Below are positions 17,212-29,344 of a DNA stretch of 64,000 bases, piece by piece. Below the pieces are notes generated by a model. It had not been told where the DNA came from. It saw only the letters and a program-made list of their open reading frames with translations, and searched no databases. Position numbers and translations under genes: made by a program. Source of the DNA: Stutzerimonas stutzeri (GTDB lineage Bacteria > Pseudomonadota > Gammaproteobacteria > Pseudomonadales > Pseudomonadaceae); contig NZ_JAMOII010000001.1 in assembly GCF_024448985.1 (NCBI RefSeq), positions 124,001 through 188,000 of the forward strand, in the 5' to 3' direction. Position 1 is the stretch's first letter. Every line of letters starts with the position of its first letter.

Positions 17212-18885
17212 TTACACCTGGGCTGAACTGATCATCTGGCGGGCATGGGCCAGCGCTTGCTCGGTCAGGTCGACCCCGCCGAGCATGCGTGCAATCTCCT
17301 CGACGCGCTCGCTTTCCTGTAGCACAGCGACCGCCGTATGGGTCTCGTTCTGGCCGCGTGCTTTGTGCACGAACAGGTGGTGATGTCCCTGGGCAGCAAC
17401 TTGGGGCAAATGGGTAACGGTCAGCACCTGTCCCTGTTCGCCGAGGCGGCGCAGCAGTTGACCTACCACTTCAGCAGTAGGACCGCCGATGCCGACATCG
17501 ACTTCGTCGAACACCAGTGTCGGTACGCGTGAAGTCTGCGCCGTGATCACCTGGATCGCGAGACTGATTCGCGACAGCTCGCCGCCGGAAGCGACCTTCG
17601 CCAGTGGTCGCAGTGGCTGGCCAGGGTTGGCACTGACGAGAAATTCCACCTGTTCCAGCCCGTATGGAAGGTGCTCGCCTTCAGTGCAGGGCTTGAGCAC
17701 GACGCTGAACTTGCCACCCGGCATACCTAAGCGCTGAATTTCCGCCTCCACCGAAGATGCGAGCGTCTCGGCTGCTTGCTGGCGAGCGTTGCTCAGCTCG
17801 GATGCCTTGTCTTGATAGTGACGGCTGTAGGCGGCCAGCTCCTCGCTCAGGCGCTCCAGCGCTTCGTCATCAGCGTTCAGGCTTTCGAGTTCTTCCAACA
17901 GGCGCTGCTGCAAGGGGGGCAGTTCGCCTGGTTGTACGCGGTGCTTGCGTGCCAGGGTATAGATGTTGTCCAGCCTTTCTTCCAATGTCTGCTGGCGCTC
18001 GGGGTCGGCATCGAAATGATCGACGAAACGATTCAGTTCGCCCATGGCTTCCTCGACCTGGATCTGCGCGCTGGCCAGCAGATTTACCGCTTCAGCCAGT
18101 GCGCCGGGCTGGTTCTGGAAAGCGGACAGGCGTTGCAGGCTGCCCGTCAGTGCCGACAGCACGTTGCCGGCATCGCTCTCGCTGCACATGTCCATGACCT
18201 GGCGGCAGGCGCCGAGTAGCTGTTCGGCATTGGCCAGGTTCTTGTGCTCTTGCTCCAGTTGTTCCAGTTCACCTTCCCCGAGAGCGAGATTTTCCAACTC
18301 TTCTAACTGATAGCTGAGGAGCTGATGGCGTGCGCGCTGCTCGTCGCTGCTATTGCTCAGGCGTTCGAGTGTCTGACGGGTCTGGCGCCAGCGCTGTGCG
18401 GCCAGCTGTACCTGGCGCGCGAGTTCCTGGCTGCCGCTGTATTCGTCGAGCAGGCGCCGGTGGGTATCGGTTTTCAGCAGCGACTGGTGTTCGTGCTGGC
18501 TGTGGATATCGATCAGCAGCTCGCCGAGTGCCTTGAGGTCGCCCTGAGGGCAGGGGGTGCCATTGATGTAACCCCGCGAGCGGCCTTCGGCGGTGATGAC
18601 GCGGCGCAGGATGCATGGGCCGTCATTGTCCAGATCGCGCTCGGCGAGCCAGGCGCGTGCATCAGGTATGTCGTCCAGATCGAAACTAGCGAGGATGTCG
18701 GCCTTGTCCGCGCCGATGCGGACCGCACTGCTGTCGGCGCGATCTCCCAGAGTAAGCCCGAGGGCATCGAGCATGATCGACTTGCCGGCGCCAGTTTCCC
18801 CGCTGATCACGCTCATGCCGCGCTGCAATTCGAGATCGAGATGTTCGACGATGGCGAAATTATGGACGGACAGATGAACCAGCAT
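17212..18885 (-). CDS. recN: DNA repair protein RecN
   Basis: A 557-residue SMC-like ATPase acting in double-strand break repair. The Walker A motif GETGAGKS is at residues 29-36; a long coiled-coil arm spans about 155-370; the C-terminal head has KVASGGELSRISLA (signature), TLVFDEVDVGIGG (Walker B) and VTHLPQVAAQGHHH. Length is normal. In many bacteria it is SOS-controlled; I did not identify a convincing LexA box at the promoter. It is convergent with fur and divergent from grpE. Confidence 0.95.
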   Translation of the reverse strand: MLVHLSVHNFAIVEHLDLELQRGMSVISGETGAGKSIMLDALGLTLGDRADSSAVRIGADKADILASFDLDDIPDARAWLAERDLDNDGPCILRRVITAEGRSRGYINGTPCPQGDLKALGELLIDIHSQHEHQSLLKTDTHRRLLDEYSGSQELARQVQLAAQRWRQTRQTLERLSNSSDEQRARHQLLSYQLEELENLALGEGELEQLEQEHKNLANAEQLLGACRQVMDMCSESDAGNVLSALTGSLQRLSAFQNQPGALAEAVNLLASAQIQVEEAMGELNRFVDHFDADPERQQTLEERLDNIYTLARKHRVQPGELPPLQQRLLEELESLNADDEALERLSEELAAYSRHYQDKASELSNARQQAAETLASSVEAEIQRLGMPGGKFSVVLKPCTEGEHLPYGLEQVEFLVSANPGQPLRPLAKVASGGELSRISLAIQVITAQTSRVPTLVFDEVDVGIGGPTAEVVGQLLRRLGEQGQVLTVTHLPQVAAQGHHHLFVHKARGQNETHTAVAVLQESERVEEIARMLGGVDLTEQALAHARQMISSAQV

Positions 18886-18937
18886 GGCAGGGCTCCCGAA
18901 AGCGTGGCTGGCTATTTATACAGTAGTTTTTGAGGCG

Positions 18938-19000
18938 GCTTCAAGCTGGAAGAAAAAAGCAGTGACGAGCTGCAAACTGCAAGCTCGAGAGGGGGTACAA
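18938..19000. repeat. Imperfect AAGCTG/CTGCAAGC intergenic repeat
   Basis: The stretch contains TTCAAGCTGGAAG, then GAGCTGCAAACTGCAAGCTC, a partly self-complementary sequence. It resembles hairpin-forming repeats that recur in this window near 22.98, 40.83 and 42.65 kb. It lies upstream of the grpE promoter. Confidence 0.4.
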
Positions 19001-19056
19001 GGTAAAGCCTCTCGATGCAGTCCGAGCCGCTCATGCGTTCAGCTTGCTGGCCGCCC

Positions 19057-19084
19057 CTTGAACCAGAATTCCGTGCCCCCATAT
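19057..19084 (+). promoter_or_regulatory. Sigma-32 heat-shock promoter of grpE
   Basis: CTTGAA (19057-19062) and CCCCATAT (19077-19084) are separated by 14 bases, an excellent match to the sigma-32 consensus. Transcription would start near 19092, about 47 bases before the grpE ATG, and could feed grpE-dnaK-dnaJ. Confidence 0.85.
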
Positions 19085-19138
19085 AGCGGCACAAGCGCGG
19101 GTTCGACAGCCCGCTGACGTTTTGATGAGGAGGATCGC

Positions 19139-19708
19139 ATGGCCGACGAGCAGAACCTGGACAACCAGAACCCTGAAGAGAGCGAGGAATTTCAAGCCGA
19201 GGTGACCGAGGATCTGGCCGCGCGCGTGCATTCGCTCGAGGAGCAGCTGGCGGCGGCGCAGGACCAGTCTCTGCGGGTTGCCGCCGAGTTGCAGAACATT
19301 CGCCGCCGCGCCGAGCAGGACGTGGAAAAAGCGCACAAGTTCGCACTGGAAAAATTCTCGGGTGATCTGCTAGCAGTGGCTGACAGTCTGGAGCGCGGCC
19401 TCGAGCTGTCGAGCCCGGATGAAGAGGCCGTCAAGGCCGTGCGTGAAGGTCTCGAGCTGACGCTCAAACTGCTGCTCGACACACTGGCACGCCATCAGCT
19501 GACGCAGCTCGACCCGCAAGGCGAACCCTTCAATCCCGAGCACCACCAAGCTATGGCGATGGAAGAAAGCACCCACGCCGAGCCTGGCAGCGTGCTCAAG
19601 GTCTTCCAGAAGGGCTATCTGCTCAATGGCCGCCTGCTGCGCCCGGCAATGGTCGTCGTCAGCAAGGCGCCGGCGCAAACCCCGCCTTCGATCGACGAGA
19701 AGGCTTGA
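19139..19708 (+). CDS. grpE: Nucleotide exchange factor GrpE
   Basis: A 189-residue cochaperone that releases ADP from DnaK. An acidic N-terminal tail ([19 protein letters not shown]) leads into the long dimer helix (about 35-90; [23 protein letters not shown] is interrupted by normal family residues) and a C-terminal beta domain with [18 protein letters not shown] and [32 protein letters not shown] precedes the ATG. It is first in the grpE-dnaK-dnaJ heat-shock group and lies behind a sigma-32-type promoter. Confidence 0.95.
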   Translation: MADEQNLDNQNPEESEEFQAEVTEDLAARVHSLEEQLAAAQDQSLRVAAELQNIRRRAEQDVEKAHKFALEKFSGDLLAVADSLERGLELSSPDEEAVKAVREGLELTLKLLLDTLARHQLTQLDPQGEPFNPEHHQAMAMEESTHAEPGSVLKVFQKGYLLNGRLLRPAMVVVSKAPAQTPPSIDEKA

Positions 19709-19807
19709 ATTTCGGCTGCGGACCCCCATCTGGTAGCCAAGCGTTTTTGTGTTACCCGCAGCCGGTAAACAGGCGCGGATTTCATCCAAGATTTCGGAGA
19801 TAGATAA

Positions 19808-21721
19808 ATGGGCAAAATCATCGGTATCGACCTGGGGACCACCAACTCCTGCGTCTCCATTCTGGAAAATGGCAAGGCCAAGGTCATCGAGAACGCTGAA
19901 GGCGGTCGTACCACGCCGTCGATCATCGCGTATGCAAACGACGGCGAGATCCTGGTCGGCCAGTCAGCCAAGCGTCAGGCGGTGACGAATCCACACAACA
20001 CCCTGTACGCAGTGAAGCGTCTGATCGGTCGCCGCTTCGATGAAGAAGTCGTGCAGAAAGATATTCAGATGGTCCCGTACAAGATCGTCAAGGCTGACAA
20101 CAATGACGCCTGGGTGGAAGTGAACGGCCAGAAAATGGCGCCGCCGCAGATTTCCGCGGAAATCCTCAAGAAGATGAAGAAGACAGCCGAAGACTATCTC
20201 GGCGAGCCGGTCACTGAAGCGGTGATTACCGTACCGGCCTACTTCAACGACAGTCAGCGTCAGGCCACCAAGGACGCTGGCCGCATCGCCGGTCTGGACG
20301 TCAAACGCATCATCAACGAGCCGACTGCAGCTGCGTTGGCTTACGGCATGGACAAGGCGAAGGGCGACCACACCGTGATCGTCTATGACCTGGGTGGCGG
20401 TACCTTCGACGTATCGGTGATCGAGATCGCTGAGGTCGACGGTGAGCATCAATTCGAAGTGCTGGCCACCAACGGCGACACTTTTCTCGGTGGTGAAGAC
20501 TTCGATATCCGCCTGATCGATTATCTCGTCGACGAGTTCAAGAAAGAAAGCGGCATGAACCTCAAGGGCGACCCGCTGGCCATGCAGCGCCTGAAGGAAG
20601 CTGCTGAGAAGGCCAAGATCGAGCTGTCCTCCAGCCAGCAGACCGACGTCAACCTGCCGTACATCACTGCCGATGCGAGTGGTCCGAAGCACCTGAACGT
20701 GAAGATTTCCCGCGCCAAGCTCGAAGCGCTGGTCGAGGATCTCGTGCAGCGCACCATCGAACCTTGCCGCATCGCGCTGAAGGATGCTGGCGTCGACGTA
20801 TCGAAAATCGACGACGTGATCCTGGTCGGCGGGCAGACCCGCATGCCGTTGGTGCAGCAGAAGGTCGCAGAATTCTTCGGCAAGGACGCGCGCAAGGACG
20901 TCAACCCGGACGAAGCTGTCGCCATGGGTGCTGCCATTCAGGGCGCCGTGCTGGCCGGTGACGTCAAGGACGTGCTGCTGCTGGACGTGTCCCCGCTGAC
21001 CCTGGGTATCGAAACCATGGGTGGCGTAATGACCGCCCTGATCGAGAAGAACACCACTATCCCGACCAAGAAGTCGCAGGTGTTCTCAACGGCCGACGAT
21101 AACCAGAGCGCAGTTACGATTCACGTGCTGCAGGGCGAGCGCAAGCAGGCCAGTGGCAACAAGTCGCTCGGTCGCTTCGACCTGGCCGAGATTCCGCCAG
21201 CACCGCGTGGCATGCCGCAGATCGAGGTCACCTTCGACATCGATGCCAACGGCATCCTGCACGTCTCGGCGAAGGACAAGGCTACCGGCAAGCATCAGTC
21301 CATCGTGATCAAGGCCAACTCCGGTCTGTCCGAGGAAGAGATCGAGCAGATGGTCCGTGACGCCGAGGCCAACGCTGAGGAAGACCGCAAGTTCGAGGAG
21401 CTGGCCGGTGCCCGCAATCAGGGTGACCAGTTAGTCCATGCCACTCGCAAGATGCTGGTCGAGGCTGGCGACAAGGCCACTGAGGAGGACAAGGCCAGCA
21501 TCGAGAAAGCCATTTCCGAGCTGGAAGTTGCGATCAAGGGTGACGACAAGGCCGAGATCGAGGCGAAAATCGCTGCGGTGTCCCAGGCTTCTACACCCCT
21601 GGCGCAAAAAATGTACGCCGAACAGCCTCAGGGTGGCGAAGGCCAGCCGGCCGGTGACAATGCGCAGCCTGGCGACGACGTGGTCGATGCCGAGTTCGAA
21701 GAGGTCAAGGACAACAAGTAA
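19808..21721 (+). CDS. dnaK: Hsp70 chaperone DnaK
   Basis: A 637-residue ATP-dependent chaperone. The nucleotide-binding domain begins [17 protein letters not shown] and contains the Hsp70 signatures [18 protein letters not shown] and [16 protein letters not shown]; the linker [16 protein letters not shown] (near residue 390) leads to the substrate-binding domain and helical lid. The tail [13 protein letters not shown] is the conserved cochaperone-linked end. It follows grpE by 99 bases and precedes dnaJ. Length and motifs are complete. Confidence 0.98.
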   Translation: MGKIIGIDLGTTNSCVSILENGKAKVIENAEGGRTTPSIIAYANDGEILVGQSAKRQAVTNPHNTLYAVKRLIGRRFDEEVVQKDIQMVPYKIVKADNNDAWVEVNGQKMAPPQISAEILKKMKKTAEDYLGEPVTEAVITVPAYFNDSQRQATKDAGRIAGLDVKRIINEPTAAALAYGMDKAKGDHTVIVYDLGGGTFDVSVIEIAEVDGEHQFEVLATNGDTFLGGEDFDIRLIDYLVDEFKKESGMNLKGDPLAMQRLKEAAEKAKIELSSSQQTDVNLPYITADASGPKHLNVKISRAKLEALVEDLVQRTIEPCRIALKDAGVDVSKIDDVILVGGQTRMPLVQQKVAEFFGKDARKDVNPDEAVAMGAAIQGAVLAGDVKDVLLLDVSPLTLGIETMGGVMTALIEKNTTIPTKKSQVFSTADDNQSAVTIHVLQGERKQASGNKSLGRFDLAEIPPAPRGMPQIEVTFDIDANGILHVSAKDKATGKHQSIVIKANSGLSEEEIEQMVRDAEANAEEDRKFEELAGARNQGDQLVHATRKMLVEAGDKATEEDKASIEKAISELEVAIKGDDKAEIEAKIAAVSQASTPLAQKMYAEQPQGGEGQPAGDNAQPGDDVVDAEFEEVKDNK

Positions 21722-21779
21722 GCCTGGCTTACTTCCGCTCCAGCCCGTCCCGACTGCGTTCGGGCGGGCCTGACCGCTG

Positions 21780-21799
21780 CGCGGGGGCTTGCTCCCGCG
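21780..21799. repeat. REP-like GC-rich hairpin in the dnaK-dnaJ gap
   Basis: CGCGGG and CCCGCG flank GGCTTGCT, giving the 'GCGGG..CTTG..CCCGC' shape of Pseudomonas REP elements. A second G/C-rich partial repeat (GCCCGTCC...GGGCGGGC, 21743-21769) lies before it. These may partially terminate dnaK transcripts and lower dnaJ expression. Confidence 0.5.
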
Positions 21800-21842
21800 T
21801 CGGCGTGTCTGGAGGGTACGAATTTGAAGGTTCAGGAAATTT

Positions 21843-22970
21843 ATGGCCAAACGTGACTATTACGAAGTGCTAGGTGTCGAGCGTGGCGCCAGCGAGGCGG
21901 AGCTGAAAAAGGCTTACCGTCGTCTCGCCATGAAGCACCATCCCGATCGCAATCCAGGAGACAAAGCGGCCGAGGAGAGCTTCAAGGAAGCCAACGAGGC
22001 ATATGAAGTGCTCTCAGACGCCAGCAAGCGTCAGGCCTACGATCAGTACGGCCACGCTGGCGTCGATCCACAGATGGGAGCCGGCGCGGGTGCAGCCTAT
22101 GGCGGCGCCAACTTCTCCGATATTTTCGGCGACGTGTTCAGCGATTTCTTTACCGGTGCCCGCGGTAGCTCCCGTGGTGGTGCCCAGCGCGGCAGCGATC
22201 TGCGTTACACGCTCGAGCTTGATCTGGAAGAAGCCGTGCGCGGCACGACGGTGACCATTCGCGTGCCGACACTTGCCGAGTGCAAGACCTGCGATGGCTC
22301 CGGTGCCAAGAAGGGCACCAGTCCAGTGACCTGTACTACCTGCGGTGGTATCGGTCAGGTTCGCATGCAGCAGGGCTTCTTCTCCGTTCAGCAAACCTGC
22401 CCGCGCTGCCATGGCAGCGGCAAGATGATCTCCGACCCATGTGGCAGCTGTCATGGCCAGGGGCGTGTTGAAGAGCAGAAGACACTGTCGGTGAAGGTGC
22501 CGGCGGGTGTTGATACGGGTGACCGCATTCGCCTGACCGGCGAGGGCGAGGCCGGGACTCAAGGTGGCCCGGCGGGTGATCTGTATGTAGTGGTCAACGT
22601 GCGCGAGCACGCAATCTTCCAGCGCGACGGCAAGCATCTGTATTGCGAGGTGCCGATCAGCTTCGCCGATGCGGCGTTGGGCGGCGAGTTGGAAGTGCCG
22701 ACCCTCGATGGTCGGGTCAAACTGAAGATTCCCGAGGGTACCCAGACCGGCAAGCAGTTCCGCCTGCGCGGCAAGGGTGTCGCGCCGGTGCGCGGTGGTG
22801 CGGCGGGCGACCTGCTGTGCCGGGTTGCGGTGGAAACTCCGGTCAACCTAAGCAAGCGTCAGCGCGAAATGCTCGAGGAATTTCGCGGCACGCTGCAGGG
22901 CGACACCTCTCATTCGCCCAAGGCCAGCGGCTGGTTCGAGGGTGTGAAGCGCTTTTTCGGCGATGTCTGA
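21843..22970 (+). CDS. dnaJ: Hsp40 cochaperone DnaJ
   Basis: A 375-residue type I J-protein that stimulates the DnaK ATPase. The J domain has the HPD triad in [10 protein letters not shown] (about 32-34). A Gly/Phe-rich stretch follows ([17 protein letters not shown]), then four zinc repeats: [24 protein letters not shown] and CGSCHGQG. The C-terminal client-binding domains end in [14 protein letters not shown]. The ATG at 21843 follows an AGGAAATTT leader. Complete and unremarkable. Confidence 0.97.
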   Translation: MAKRDYYEVLGVERGASEAELKKAYRRLAMKHHPDRNPGDKAAEESFKEANEAYEVLSDASKRQAYDQYGHAGVDPQMGAGAGAAYGGANFSDIFGDVFSDFFTGARGSSRGGAQRGSDLRYTLELDLEEAVRGTTVTIRVPTLAECKTCDGSGAKKGTSPVTCTTCGGIGQVRMQQGFFSVQQTCPRCHGSGKMISDPCGSCHGQGRVEEQKTLSVKVPAGVDTGDRIRLTGEGEAGTQGGPAGDLYVVVNVREHAIFQRDGKHLYCEVPISFADAALGGELEVPTLDGRVKLKIPEGTQTGKQFRLRGKGVAPVRGGAAGDLLCRVAVETPVNLSKRQREMLEEFRGTLQGDTSHSPKASGWFEGVKRFFGDV

Positions 22971-22974
22971 GCGG

Positions 22975-23861
<887 letters not shown>

Positions 23862-23960
23862 TTCGCCGTCAGGTGGATTCCGGCTGGACCGCAAGAGGGG
23901 TTTTCTGTAAGCTTCCCGCTTTAGTGTGTCCACTAAAAGTTGCGCAGAATGACTCCAATA

Positions 23961-23998
23961 AAAAGCGGGATGACCTTCACACGTCATCCCGCTTTTTT
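23961..23998 (+). terminator. Strong hairpin between dapB and carA
   Basis: AAAAGCGGGATGAC and GTCATCCCGCTTTTTT form a long stem with a CTTCACAC loop and a T-run. It lies 99 bases past the dapB stop and 41 bases before carA. It may be the dapB terminator or, if a carA promoter lies upstream (about 23900-23950), an attenuator of carA. Confidence 0.85.
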
Positions 23999-24039
23999 AC
24001 AATCTGCGCCTGCTTCAGCCTTGATCTTTGGGAGGTCTC

Positions 24040-25188
24040 TTGACTAAGCCAGCCCTTACGCCAGCCATTCTGGCCCTTGCCGATGGCAGCATTTTTCGCG
24101 GCGAATCCATCGGCGCCGATGGTCAAACCATCGGCGAGGTGGTGTTCAACACCGCCATGACCGGCTATCAGGAAATCCTCACCGACCCGTCCTACGCCAA
24201 ACAGATCGTGACCTTGACTTACCCGCATGTGGGTAATACCGGGACCAATCCTGGCGATGCCGAATCCTGGAAGGTCTGGGCCGCTGGTCTGGTCATTCGC
24301 GACTTGCCTTTGCTGGCCAGCAACTGGCGCAACCAGCAGTCGCTGCCCGACTACCTCAAGGAGAACGGCACCGTCGCCATCGCCGGGATCGACACGCGCC
24401 GCTTGACCCGTATCCTGCGCGAGAAAGGCGCTCAGGATGGCTGCATCCTGGCGGGTGAAGACGCGACCGAAGAGAAGGCGCTGGAGCTGGCGCGGAGCTT
24501 TCCAGGCCTCAAGGGCATGGACCTGGCCAAGGAAGTCAGCGTCAAGGAGCGCTACGAATGGCGCTCCAGTGTGTGGTGCCTGGACAACGACCAGCACGCG
24601 GAAATTCCGGCGAGCGAGCTGCCGTACCACGTGGTGGTCTACGATTACGGCGTGAAATACAACATCCTGCGCATGATGGTTGCGCGTGGATGCCGTCTGA
24701 CCGTCCTGCCAGCACAGACGCCTGCCAGCGAAGCGCTAGCGCTGAACCCCGATGGCATCCTGCTGGCCAATGGTCCGGGCGATCCGGCGCCGTGCGATTA
24801 CGCCATCAAGGCCATCCAGGAGATCTTGGAAACCGATACGCCGGTACTGGGCATCTGCCTGGGCCATCAGTTGCTGGCGCTGGCTTCCGGCGCGACCACG
24901 GTGAAGATGCCCAATGGTCACCACGGTGCCAACCACCCGGTGCAGGACCTGGGCACGGGCGTGGTGATGATCACCAGCCAGAACCACGGTTTCGCCGTAG
25001 ACGAAACCAGTCTGCCGAGCAACCTGCGCGCCACGCACAAGTCGCTATTCGACGGCACTTTGCAAGGCATCGAGCGCACCGACAAGGTGGCCTTCAGCTT
25101 CCAGGGTCACCCCGAGGCCAGCCCAGGCCCGCATGACGTAGCGCCGCTATTCGACCGATTCATCGAAGCCATGGCCAAGCGCCGTTAA
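24040..25188 (+). CDS. carA: Carbamoyl-phosphate synthase small subunit
   Basis: A 382-residue glutamine amidotransferase subunit that supplies ammonia for carbamoyl phosphate (arginine and pyrimidines). The N-terminal CPSase domain has [17 protein letters not shown] and [20 protein letters not shown]; the GATase domain has the nucleophile Cys in [12 protein letters not shown] and the His/Glu pair in [14 protein letters not shown] chose TTG at 24040 because GGAGG lies just before it; another TTG at 24028 is in frame but would include the ribosome site. carB follows 35 bases on. Confidence 0.95.
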   Translation: MTKPALTPAILALADGSIFRGESIGADGQTIGEVVFNTAMTGYQEILTDPSYAKQIVTLTYPHVGNTGTNPGDAESWKVWAAGLVIRDLPLLASNWRNQQSLPDYLKENGTVAIAGIDTRRLTRILREKGAQDGCILAGEDATEEKALELARSFPGLKGMDLAKEVSVKERYEWRSSVWCLDNDQHAEIPASELPYHVVVYDYGVKYNILRMMVARGCRLTVLPAQTPASEALALNPDGILLANGPGDPAPCDYAIKAIQEILETDTPVLGICLGHQLLALASGATTVKMPNGHHGANHPVQDLGTGVVMITSQNHGFAVDETSLPSNLRATHKSLFDGTLQGIERTDKVAFSFQGHPEASPGPHDVAPLFDRFIEAMAKRR

Positions 25189-25223
25189 GCCTGCCGACTG
25201 ACCAAAGGATTCGAGAGTAGACC

Positions 25224-28200
25224 ATGCCAAAACGTACAGATATCAAAAGCATCCTGATCCTCGGCGCTGGCCCCATCGTCATCGGCCAGGCCTGTGAGTT
25301 CGACTATTCCGGCGCCCAGGCCTGCAAGGCACTGCGCGAGGAAGGTTTCCGCGTCATCCTGGTGAACTCCAACCCGGCTACCATCATGACCGATCCGGCC
25401 ATGGCTGACGCCACCTACATCGAGCCGATCAAGTGGGCCACCGTGGCCAAGATCATCGAGAAAGAACGCCCCGACGCCCTGCTGCCGACCATGGGCGGCC
25501 AGACTGCGCTGAACTGCGCGCTGGACCTGGAAAAGCACGGCGTGCTGGAGAAATTTGGCGTCGAGATGATCGGCGCGAATGCCGACACCATCGACAAGGC
25601 CGAAGACCGTTCGCGCTTCGACAAGGCCATGCGCGACATCGGCCTGGCCTGCCCGGTTTCCGGCATCGCGCACAACATGGATGAAGCCTACGGCGTACTC
25701 GACAAGGTTGGCTTCCCCTGCATCATCCGGCCGTCGTTCACCATGGGCGGCACCGGTGGCGGCATCGCCTACAACCGCGAAGAGTTCGAGGAAATCTGCG
25801 CGCGCGGTCTGGACCTGTCGCCGACCAGCGAACTGCTGATCGACGAATCCCTGATCGGCTGGAAGGAATACGAGATGGAGGTAGTCCGCGACAAGAAGGA
25901 CAACTGCATCATCGTCTGCGCCATCGAGAACTTCGACCCGATGGGTGTGCATACCGGTGACTCGATCACTGTGGCCCCGGCACAGACGCTAACCGACAAG
26001 GAATACCAGATCATGCGCAACGCCTCCCTGGCGGTGCTGCGCGAGATCGGCGTAGAAACCGGCGGCTCCAACGTGCAGTTCGGCATCCATCCGGACACCG
26101 GGCGCATGGTGGTGATCGAGATGAACCCGCGCGTGTCGCGTTCCTCTGCGCTGGCCTCTAAGGCCACGGGCTTCCCGATAGCCAAGATCGCCGCCAAGCT
26201 GGCGGTGGGTTACACGCTCGACGAGCTGTCGAATGACATTACCGGCGGTCGCACCCCAGCGTCCTTCGAGCCGGCCATCGACTACGTCGTTACCAAGATC
26301 CCGCGTTTTGCCTTCGAGAAATTCCCCAAGGCCGACGCTCGCCTGACCACTCAGATGAAATCCGTCGGTGAGGTCATGGCCATCGGTCGTACCTTCCAGG
26401 AGTCAGTACAGAAAGCGCTGCGCGGTCTGGAAGTTGGTGTTTCTGGCTTCGATCCGAAGCTGGATTTGGCCGATCCGGAAAGCGAGAGCACACTCAAGCG
26501 TGAGCTCACGGTGCCTGGCGCTGATCGCATCTGGTATCTGGGTGACGCCTTCCGCGCCGGCAAATCGGTCGAGGAGGTGTTCGATCTGACCCGGATCGAC
26601 GAGTGGTTCCTGGTGCAGATCGAAGATCTGATCAAGGATGAAGAGCGCATCAAGACCATGGGCCTGTCCAGCATCGATCGCGATGTGATGTACAAGCTCA
26701 AGCGCAAAGGCTTTTCCGATGCGCGTCTGGCCAAGTTGCTCGGCGTGACCGAGAAGAACCTGCGCAACCATCGCCAGAAGCTTAAGGTGTTGCCGGTCTA
26801 CAAGCGCGTCGATACCTGTTCGGCCGAGTTCGCCACCGACACCGCCTACATGTACTCGACCTACGAGGAAGAGTGCGAAGCCAATCCGTCGAGCCGAGAC
26901 AAGATCATGATCCTCGGCGGTGGGCCTAACCGTATCGGTCAAGGCATCGAGTTCGACTATTGCTGCGTACACGCGGCACTGGCGATGCGCGACGACGGTT
27001 ACGAGACCATCATGGTCAACTGCAACCCGGAAACCGTCTCGACCGATTACGACACATCGGATCGTCTGTACTTCGAGCCGGTGACGCTGGAAGACGTGCT
27101 GGAAATCGTCCGCGTCGAGCAGCCCAAGGGGGTGATCGTTCAGTACGGTGGCCAAACCCCGCTGAAATTGGCTCGTGCGCTGGAAGAAGCTGGTGTACCG
27201 ATCATCGGTACTAGCCCTGACGCTATCGACCGTGCCGAAGATCGCGAGCGCTTCCAGCAGATGGTCGAGCGCCTCAATCTGCGCCAGCCGCCAAACGCGA
27301 CTGCCCGTAGTGAAGAAGAGGCGCTGGCCGCATCGAAGGTCATTGGCTACCCGCTGGTGGTGCGTCCGTCTTACGTGCTTGGCGGGCGTGCGATGGAAAT
27401 CGTCTACCAAGAAGAAGAGCTGCGTCGCTACATGCGCGAGGCGGTCAAGGTTTCCAATGACAGCCCTGTGCTGCTGGATCATTTCCTCAACTGTGCCATC
27501 GAGGTCGATATCGACGCGGTGTGCGATGGTGAGCATGTGGTGATCGGCGCGATCATGCAGCACATCGAACAGGCGGGTGTGCACTCTGGTGACTCGGCGT
27601 GTTCGCTGCCTCCGTATTCCCTGCCAGCACATATCCAGGACGAGATCCGCGATCAGGTCAAGAAGATGGCTCTGGAGCTCGGGGTCGTCGGCCTAATGAA
27701 CGTGCAGATGGCGGTGCAGGGTGAAGACATCTTCGTCATCGAAGTGAACCCGCGTGCGTCGCGTACCGTTCCCTTCGTCTCCAAGTGCATCGGTGTGTCG
27801 CTGGCCATGATCGCCGCGCGCGTCATGGCGGGCAAAACGCTGGAAGAAGTGGGGCTAACCCAAGAGATCATTCCTAACTTCTATAGCGTCAAGGAGGCGG
27901 TGTTCCCGTTCGCCAAGTTCCCAGGCGTTGACCCGATCCTTGGCCCGGAAATGAAGTCCACTGGTGAGGTAATGGGCGTTGGTGACAACTTCGCCGAAGC
28001 CTTCGCCAAGGCGCAGCTGGGTGCGAGCGAGATTCTGCCGAACAGCGGCTGCGCGTTTATCAGCGTGCGTGACGATGACAAGCCCCACGTGGCTCAGGTC
28101 GCGCGCGATCTGATCGAGCTCGGTTTCGAGGTGGTTGGCACAGCAGGCACCGCCAAGATCATCGAAGCTGCCGGACTGCCAGTGCGCCGGGTGAACAAGG

Positions 28201-28445
28201 TGACTGAGGGGCGCCCACATGTCGTCGACATGATCAAGAATGACGAGGTCACCTTGATCATCAATACCACCGAGGGGCGTCAGTCCATAGCTGATTCCTA
28301 CTCGATCCGTCGTAACGCTCTGCAACATAAGATCTGCTGCACCACCACCCTGGCGGGCGGGCAGGCGATCTGTGAGGCGCTCAGGTTTGGTCCCGAGAAA
28401 GCCGTGCGCCGCTTGCAGGACCTCCATGCAGGAATCAAGGCATGA
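25224..28445 (+). CDS. carB: Carbamoyl-phosphate synthase large subunit
   Basis: A 1073-residue enzyme with two ATP-grasp halves. The first starts [23 protein letters not shown] and the second starts near residue 560 with [21 protein letters not shown]; each carries [13 protein letters not shown]/[10 protein letters not shown]-type signatures. An oligomerisation region separates them, and the C-terminal MGS-like allosteric domain (about 940-1073) includes [13 protein letters not shown] and [18 protein letters not shown]. Its TGA overlaps the greA ATG (ATGA). A long antisense frame lies over its second half but is a shadow. Confidence 0.98.
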   Translation: MPKRTDIKSILILGAGPIVIGQACEFDYSGAQACKALREEGFRVILVNSNPATIMTDPAMADATYIEPIKWATVAKIIEKERPDALLPTMGGQTALNCALDLEKHGVLEKFGVEMIGANADTIDKAEDRSRFDKAMRDIGLACPVSGIAHNMDEAYGVLDKVGFPCIIRPSFTMGGTGGGIAYNREEFEEICARGLDLSPTSELLIDESLIGWKEYEMEVVRDKKDNCIIVCAIENFDPMGVHTGDSITVAPAQTLTDKEYQIMRNASLAVLREIGVETGGSNVQFGIHPDTGRMVVIEMNPRVSRSSALASKATGFPIAKIAAKLAVGYTLDELSNDITGGRTPASFEPAIDYVVTKIPRFAFEKFPKADARLTTQMKSVGEVMAIGRTFQESVQKALRGLEVGVSGFDPKLDLADPESESTLKRELTVPGADRIWYLGDAFRAGKSVEEVFDLTRIDEWFLVQIEDLIKDEERIKTMGLSSIDRDVMYKLKRKGFSDARLAKLLGVTEKNLRNHRQKLKVLPVYKRVDTCSAEFATDTAYMYSTYEEECEANPSSRDKIMILGGGPNRIGQGIEFDYCCVHAALAMRDDGYETIMVNCNPETVSTDYDTSDRLYFEPVTLEDVLEIVRVEQPKGVIVQYGGQTPLKLARALEEAGVPIIGTSPDAIDRAEDRERFQQMVERLNLRQPPNATARSEEEALAASKVIGYPLVVRPSYVLGGRAMEIVYQEEELRRYMREAVKVSNDSPVLLDHFLNCAIEVDIDAVCDGEHVVIGAIMQHIEQAGVHSGDSACSLPPYSLPAHIQDEIRDQVKKMALELGVVGLMNVQMAVQGEDIFVIEVNPRASRTVPFVSKCIGVSLAMIAARVMAGKTLEEVGLTQEIIPNFYSVKEAVFPFAKFPGVDPILGPEMKSTGEVMGVGDNFAEAFAKAQLGASEILPNSGCAFISVRDDDKPHVAQVARDLIELGFEVVGTAGTAKIIEAAGLPVRRVNKVTEGRPHVVDMIKNDEVTLIINTTEGRQSIADSYSIRRNALQHKICCTTTLAGGQAICEALRFGPEKAVRRLQDLHAGIKA

Positions 28446-28918
28446 CCAAATACCCCATGACCGTCCAGGGCGCACGCGCCCTGGAAGAGGAGCTCAAGCA
28501 TCTAAAAACCGAGCTGCGTCCGCAGATCACCCAGGCCATCGCCGAGGCGCGGGAGCTGGGAGACCTTAAGGAGAATGCTGAATACCATGCTGCCCGGGAA
28601 CAGCAGGGCATGGTTGAAGCGCGCATTCGTGACATCGAGGGCCGTCTGCAGAATGCTCAGGTCATCGATGTAGCGAGCATCCCCCATACCGGCAAGGTGA
28701 TTTTCGGAACCACCGTGGATATCGCCAACGTCGAAACGGACGAACCCGTGACGTACCAAATCGTCGGCGACGACGAGTCCGACATCAAGCGTGGAAAGTT
28801 GTCGGTCAGTTCGCCCATCGCTCGCGCCCTTATTGGTAAGGAAGAGGGCGATGTGGTGGCAGTGAAGACGCCTAGCGGAGTGGTGGAATACGAGATCGTC
28901 GAGGTTCGCCATCTCTGA
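28442..28918 (+). CDS. greA: Transcript cleavage factor GreA
   Basis: A 158-residue factor that enters the RNA polymerase secondary channel and stimulates cleavage of backtracked RNA. The N-terminal coiled coil ([17 protein letters not shown] to about residue 75) carries the [15 protein letters not shown] tip with the acidic residues; the C-terminal FKBP-like domain has [16 protein letters not shown]. It is translationally coupled to carB by an ATGA overlap. Confidence 0.97.
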   Translation: MTKYPMTVQGARALEEELKHLKTELRPQITQAIAEARELGDLKENAEYHAAREQQGMVEARIRDIEGRLQNAQVIDVASIPHTGKVIFGTTVDIANVETDEPVTYQIVGDDESDIKRGKLSVSSPIARALIGKEEGDVVAVKTPSGVVEYEIVEVRHL

Positions 28919-28928
28919 CCGCCAATCA

Positions 28929-29327
28929 ATGCGTGCTGGAGTGATCAGCTGGCAGCTGGCCCAAACGTTCTGGGTCGGTGGCCTCTGGTTGCTGCAATTC
29001 GTAATGTTGCCGGCGCTGGCGAAAATTGGCCTGGCGCCGCTATTGATCGAAGAGATCGCATCCAGCCTTCGGCCATTGCTGGTGGGCTTTGCTGCGTTCT
29101 GCGTCGGGTTGCAGGCAGTCGTGTTGATCCAGTCCGAAGGCTTTTGCAGTCTTTGGCGAGATGTGCGTGGTCAATTGTTGATGACGGTATTGCTGCTTGC
29201 GGCAAGCTATTTTGTAGTGCGCACTGGCGTCATCGAATCGCCGTACTGGTTGATCTTCAGCTATTTGGTGATGGGATTTTGTGGGCTGATGCTGGTGCTG
29301 CAGGTCGCTCCCGGACGGGAGCGATAG
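28929..29327 (+). CDS. Small membrane protein (DUF4149-like)
   Basis: A 132-residue protein with four predicted membrane segments: about 8-28 (WQLAQTFWVGGLWLLQFVML), 45-68, 80-98 and 105-126. The start 'TFWVGGLWLLQFVMLPAL' suggests a DUF4149-type protein. It lies between greA and yhbY, as in P. aeruginosa (from memory). It begins 10 bases after greA and is likely co-transcribed. The function is unknown. Confidence 0.75.
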   Translation: MRAGVISWQLAQTFWVGGLWLLQFVMLPALAKIGLAPLLIEEIASSLRPLLVGFAAFCVGLQAVVLIQSEGFCSLWRDVRGQLLMTVLLLAASYFVVRTGVIESPYWLIFSYLVMGFCGLMLVLQVAPGRER

Positions 29328-29344
29328 GCGAAGATGAGAGCGGA

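Noticed and set aside
26403-27632. A 409-codon open frame antisense to carB
   Set aside because: It mirrors carB codon structure in a high-GC genome, has no ribosome site or family-like sequence, and carB is complete on the other strand.
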